Shown here: one piece after another, positions 7,604 through 9,318 of the stretch
How the letters are laid out: each line of letters starts with the position of its first letter
Numbering within the stretch: the stretch's first letter is position 1
Source of the DNA: Myxococcales bacterium UBA1203
Lineage (GTDB): Bacteria; Myxococcota; Myxococcia; Myxococcales; UBA5297
Direction of reading: 5' to 3'
Assembly: GCA_002309695.1 (NCBI GenBank)
Contig: DBXV01000013.1
Span: 63,001 to 72,318, forward strand
DNA length: 9,318 nt
Made by a program: the position numbers and the translations under genes
The notes under the pieces: generated by a model
Told to the model about the DNA's origin: nothing
The model's input: the letters and a program-made list of their open reading frames with translations, nothing else
The model's database searches: none

Positions 7604-9318
7604 ATGGATAACTCGACGAAAACCTTCCTCGGACTCGGAATCTCCCTTTGCTTCGGAATGCTCATCCCGGTTGCGACTGAAGCCGACAACAAGCTGAATT
7701 TTGCCGATGCAGGATATATTTTGGCCGGTTCGGACGCTGGAGAAGGCGATGCAGACGTCGATGCCGCGCCGCCCCCGCCATTGCCCCCGCCTGTTGCAAA
7801 ATCTGCTAATCCGACAGGGAGTTTTTCGATTACGCGTGCGGGGAAGCCGACAAGAACAATTGAGATAAAAGAGACACAAACAAAAGCTGAATGTATTGCT
7901 GATTGTGCCGCTGATTCGGAAAGTGATGAAGAATATGAAATATGTTCGAGCGATTGTGAATTATGTGATACAAGCACCGCGCATATTTATGTAAAAAGAA
8001 GAGCTTTGACACTTAGTGCATCGGCGAGTTCGAATTGTACTTTTGAGCCAGGAACAAATAACCCAGAAAATTATACCTATGTAAAGTATACTACCCAGAG
8101 TCAGATTAAAACAACTTTATCTCCATCAATTGTTTCGGGGTGTACACGTGGTTGGACAACTGGATCGATGAATTGTAGCTCGGAAGTTTTGGGTGGTCAA
8201 TGGGCTGACTTTTCTTATGAATGGAGATGTAGAGTTCTTGATCAAAACAGTAGCGAGGTTAATTCTATATCGGGAAAATTAGAAAATCCTATCCATGAAA
8301 TTGCATTTCCTAATATTAATGGTGTCACCATTTTATTGCTTGACCCGTGTGGGGATTTAGATGATGAGACCTGTTCTGTACAGCGTGAGGACGAGCTGGG
8401 AGCGGGTGGATATCAGAACGGTCTACGCAAAAATCGTCGAATGGATTTAATTTTATATGTAGATTCTATTATTCAAAGTGGCGATGTGATTTCATTCGAT
8501 ATTATGGGCGGGGGTATAAATCAGCGCATTAGTTTTTTAGCGCCAATATCTGCTGATGATGGGTTTGCTAGTTTTAATAGTGGGTTGAGCAGTATAAAAT
8601 ATTTTTATATAAAAGACATTGAGCCTACTCAAAGCGGCGAGCTTCGTATTCAAGTATGGCTGACTAGAGATGGTGCGTCGATTGGATCATTATTATTTCC
8701 AATAGCTATTTATTCCGATAAATACTGCTTGTCTAAAGAGTCAGAGGATGATGAGTGTGATTATGTAGTTCCTGTTTATGATCCTTCGGTAGCTTGTGCG
8801 TTTAGTGGCGATGGAGAAGGGGACGGCGGAGATAACGATAATGATGGGGGGGTAGATGATGACGCTGGCGTTGAGGATATGGATTTTGATGCGGATGATT
8901 TTGATGAAGATGCCGAGGGCGATTGGGAAGATGGATTAGATGACGATGAAGACGCAGGGGAAGATGATGATGACGATGAAGAATCTCCACGATTAGATGC
9001 AGGTTCAGATGATGGTTTTCCCTCAGGCAATGAAGATCCAAGCGATAATAATAACAAAGATGCTGGAACAGGAAATAATGGCTCTGAAAATGGGGCTGAA
9101 CAAGGGGATGATGCCTCAGCCTCTGAAGGCGGGAATGATGGCGGTAATAATGGTGGAGAGGCTGATAGTGGCTTAGGATCTTCGATTGGGGCTGATGCTG
9201 GTGTTTTCTCTGATGCTGGCTTCGGAGGGGGATTAGATATGCCCGCTTTGGATGCGGGAACGGGACCTGGTTCTGGAGGTTCTGCATCTTCTGATGGTGG
9301 CTCCGGGTCAGGGAATGG
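7604..9318 (+). CDS. Large secreted Asp-Ala-Gly-rich protein of unknown function (3' end outside window)
   Basis: An open frame of 571 codons with no stop before the right edge; family not recognised. ATG 7604 follows AAGGAG at ideal spacing. Residues 1-27 look like a Sec signal peptide: Lys6, a hydrophobic core from Phe8 to Val23, and a likely cut after TEA27. C16 does not sit in a lipobox. Residues 54-64 hold a proline linker. C97, C101, C114, C118 and C121 form a C-x3-C-x12-C-x3-C-x2-C cluster. Nine more cysteines up to C398 bring the mature total to an even fourteen, suggesting disulfides and an extracytoplasmic site. Residues about 280-370 alternate hydrophobic and polar residues like beta strands. 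From residue 402 the protein is Asp/Glu-rich, then Gly/Asn/Ser-rich. The tripeptide DAG occurs nine times, a style common in myxobacterial-type surface proteins. From about base 7860 the DNA is AT-rich and uses ATA, TTA and AGA codons, unlike its neighbours. A surface adhesin or structural protein is possible but unproven. Confidence 0.8.
   Translation, partial: MDNSTKTFLGLGISLCFGMLIPVATEADNKLNFADAGYILAGSDAGEGDADVDAAPPPPLPPPVAKSANPTGSFSITRAGKPTRTIEIKETQTKAECIADCAADSESDEEYEICSSDCELCDTSTAHIYVKRRALTLSASASSNCTFEPGTNNPENYTYVKYTTQSQIKTTLSPSIVSGCTRGWTTGSMNCSSEVLGGQWADFSYEWRCRVLDQNSSEVNSISGKLENPIHEIAFPNINGVTILLLDPCGDLDDETCSVQREDELGAGGYQNGLRKNRRMDLILYVDSIIQSGDVISFDIMGGGINQRISFLAPISADDGFASFNSGLSSIKYFYIKDIEPTQSGELRIQVWLTRDGASIGSLLFPIAIYSDKYCLSKESEDDECDYVVPVYDPSVACAFSGDGEGDGGDNDNDGGVDDDAGVEDMDFDADDFDEDAEGDWEDGLDDDEDAGEDDDDDEESPRLDAGSDDGFPSGNEDPSDNNNKDAGTGNNGSENGAEQGDDASASEGGNDGGNNGGEADSGLGSSIGADAGVFSDAGFGGGLDMPALDAGTGPGSGGSASSDGGSGSGN
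8804..9318 (+). repeat. Low-complexity acidic then Gly/Asn/Ser-rich coding tract
   Basis: Codes for residues 401-571 of the secreted protein. The first 60 residues are mostly Asp and Glu with Gly spacers, including runs of GAT/GAC codons near 8961-8980. The rest is Gly, Asn, Ser and Asp with DAG tripeptides at residues 465, 486, 531, 537 and 550. The units are irregular, not an exact tandem array. Such tracts are prone to length change by slippage or recombination, and Asp-x-Asp-x-Asp-Gly-like stretches often bind calcium. Confidence 0.75.

Noticed and set aside
7604..7690. Lipoprotein signal at Cys16 of the secreted protein
   Set aside because: The residues before the Cys (GISL) do not fit a lipobox, which needs a small residue at -1, and the hydrophobic core continues past it to a better AxA-like cut site.
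8776..9287. Minus-strand open frames rich in Ser/Pro or His/Leu at the right end
   Set aside because: They are complements of the acidic GAT/GAC/GGT coding tract and have no ribosome binding site or domain.

Overview
The window reads as chromosomal DNA from a high-GC Gram-negative bacterium. Seven of the eight genes are housekeeping or small conserved genes. The eighth is a large secreted protein with many Asp-Ala-Gly tripeptides and a long acidic, Gly/Asn-rich tail. That protein style, together with a Na+-type membrane pyrophosphatase, poly(A) polymerase and a DUF6485-like protein, fits a deltaproteobacterial lineage in the old broad sense (Myxococcota, Bradymonadota or relatives). No marker gene is present, so this placement is an inference.

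Layout. (1) 1-1692: the C-terminal 563 residues of a K+-dependent, probably Na+-pumping membrane pyrophosphatase (hppA), cut by the left edge and followed by a clear intrinsic terminator. (2) 1843-2736: an LD-carboxypeptidase (ldcA) for murein recycling. (3) 2927-3985: aspartate-semialdehyde dehydrogenase (asd) with an odd Cys-rich C-terminal tail. (4) 4070-4687: a GNAT acetyltransferase. (5) 4728-4934, minus strand: a 68-residue nine-cysteine protein convergent with the GNAT gene. (6) 5228-7003: poly(A) polymerase (pcnB) with low-complexity charged extensions at both ends. (7) 7072-7467: aspartate 1-decarboxylase (panD), close enough to pcnB to be co-transcribed. (8) 7604 to the right edge: an incomplete secreted protein of at least 571 residues with no recognised family.

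The genes do not form one pathway. asd and panD both act on aspartate-derived metabolism (the Lys/Thr/Met/diaminopimelate branch and the beta-alanine/CoA branch), and ldcA cleaves peptides that contain diaminopimelate, but they appear to be separately transcribed units. The most unusual region is the right end. About 260 bases into the last gene the DNA changes from GC-rich to AT-rich while the frame stays open. The encoded protein has a signal peptide, a proline linker, a twin CX3C cysteine motif, a beta-rich body with paired cysteines and an Asp/Glu-rich tail. It is the best candidate here for something undescribed. No RNA genes, insertion sequences or CRISPR arrays were seen.
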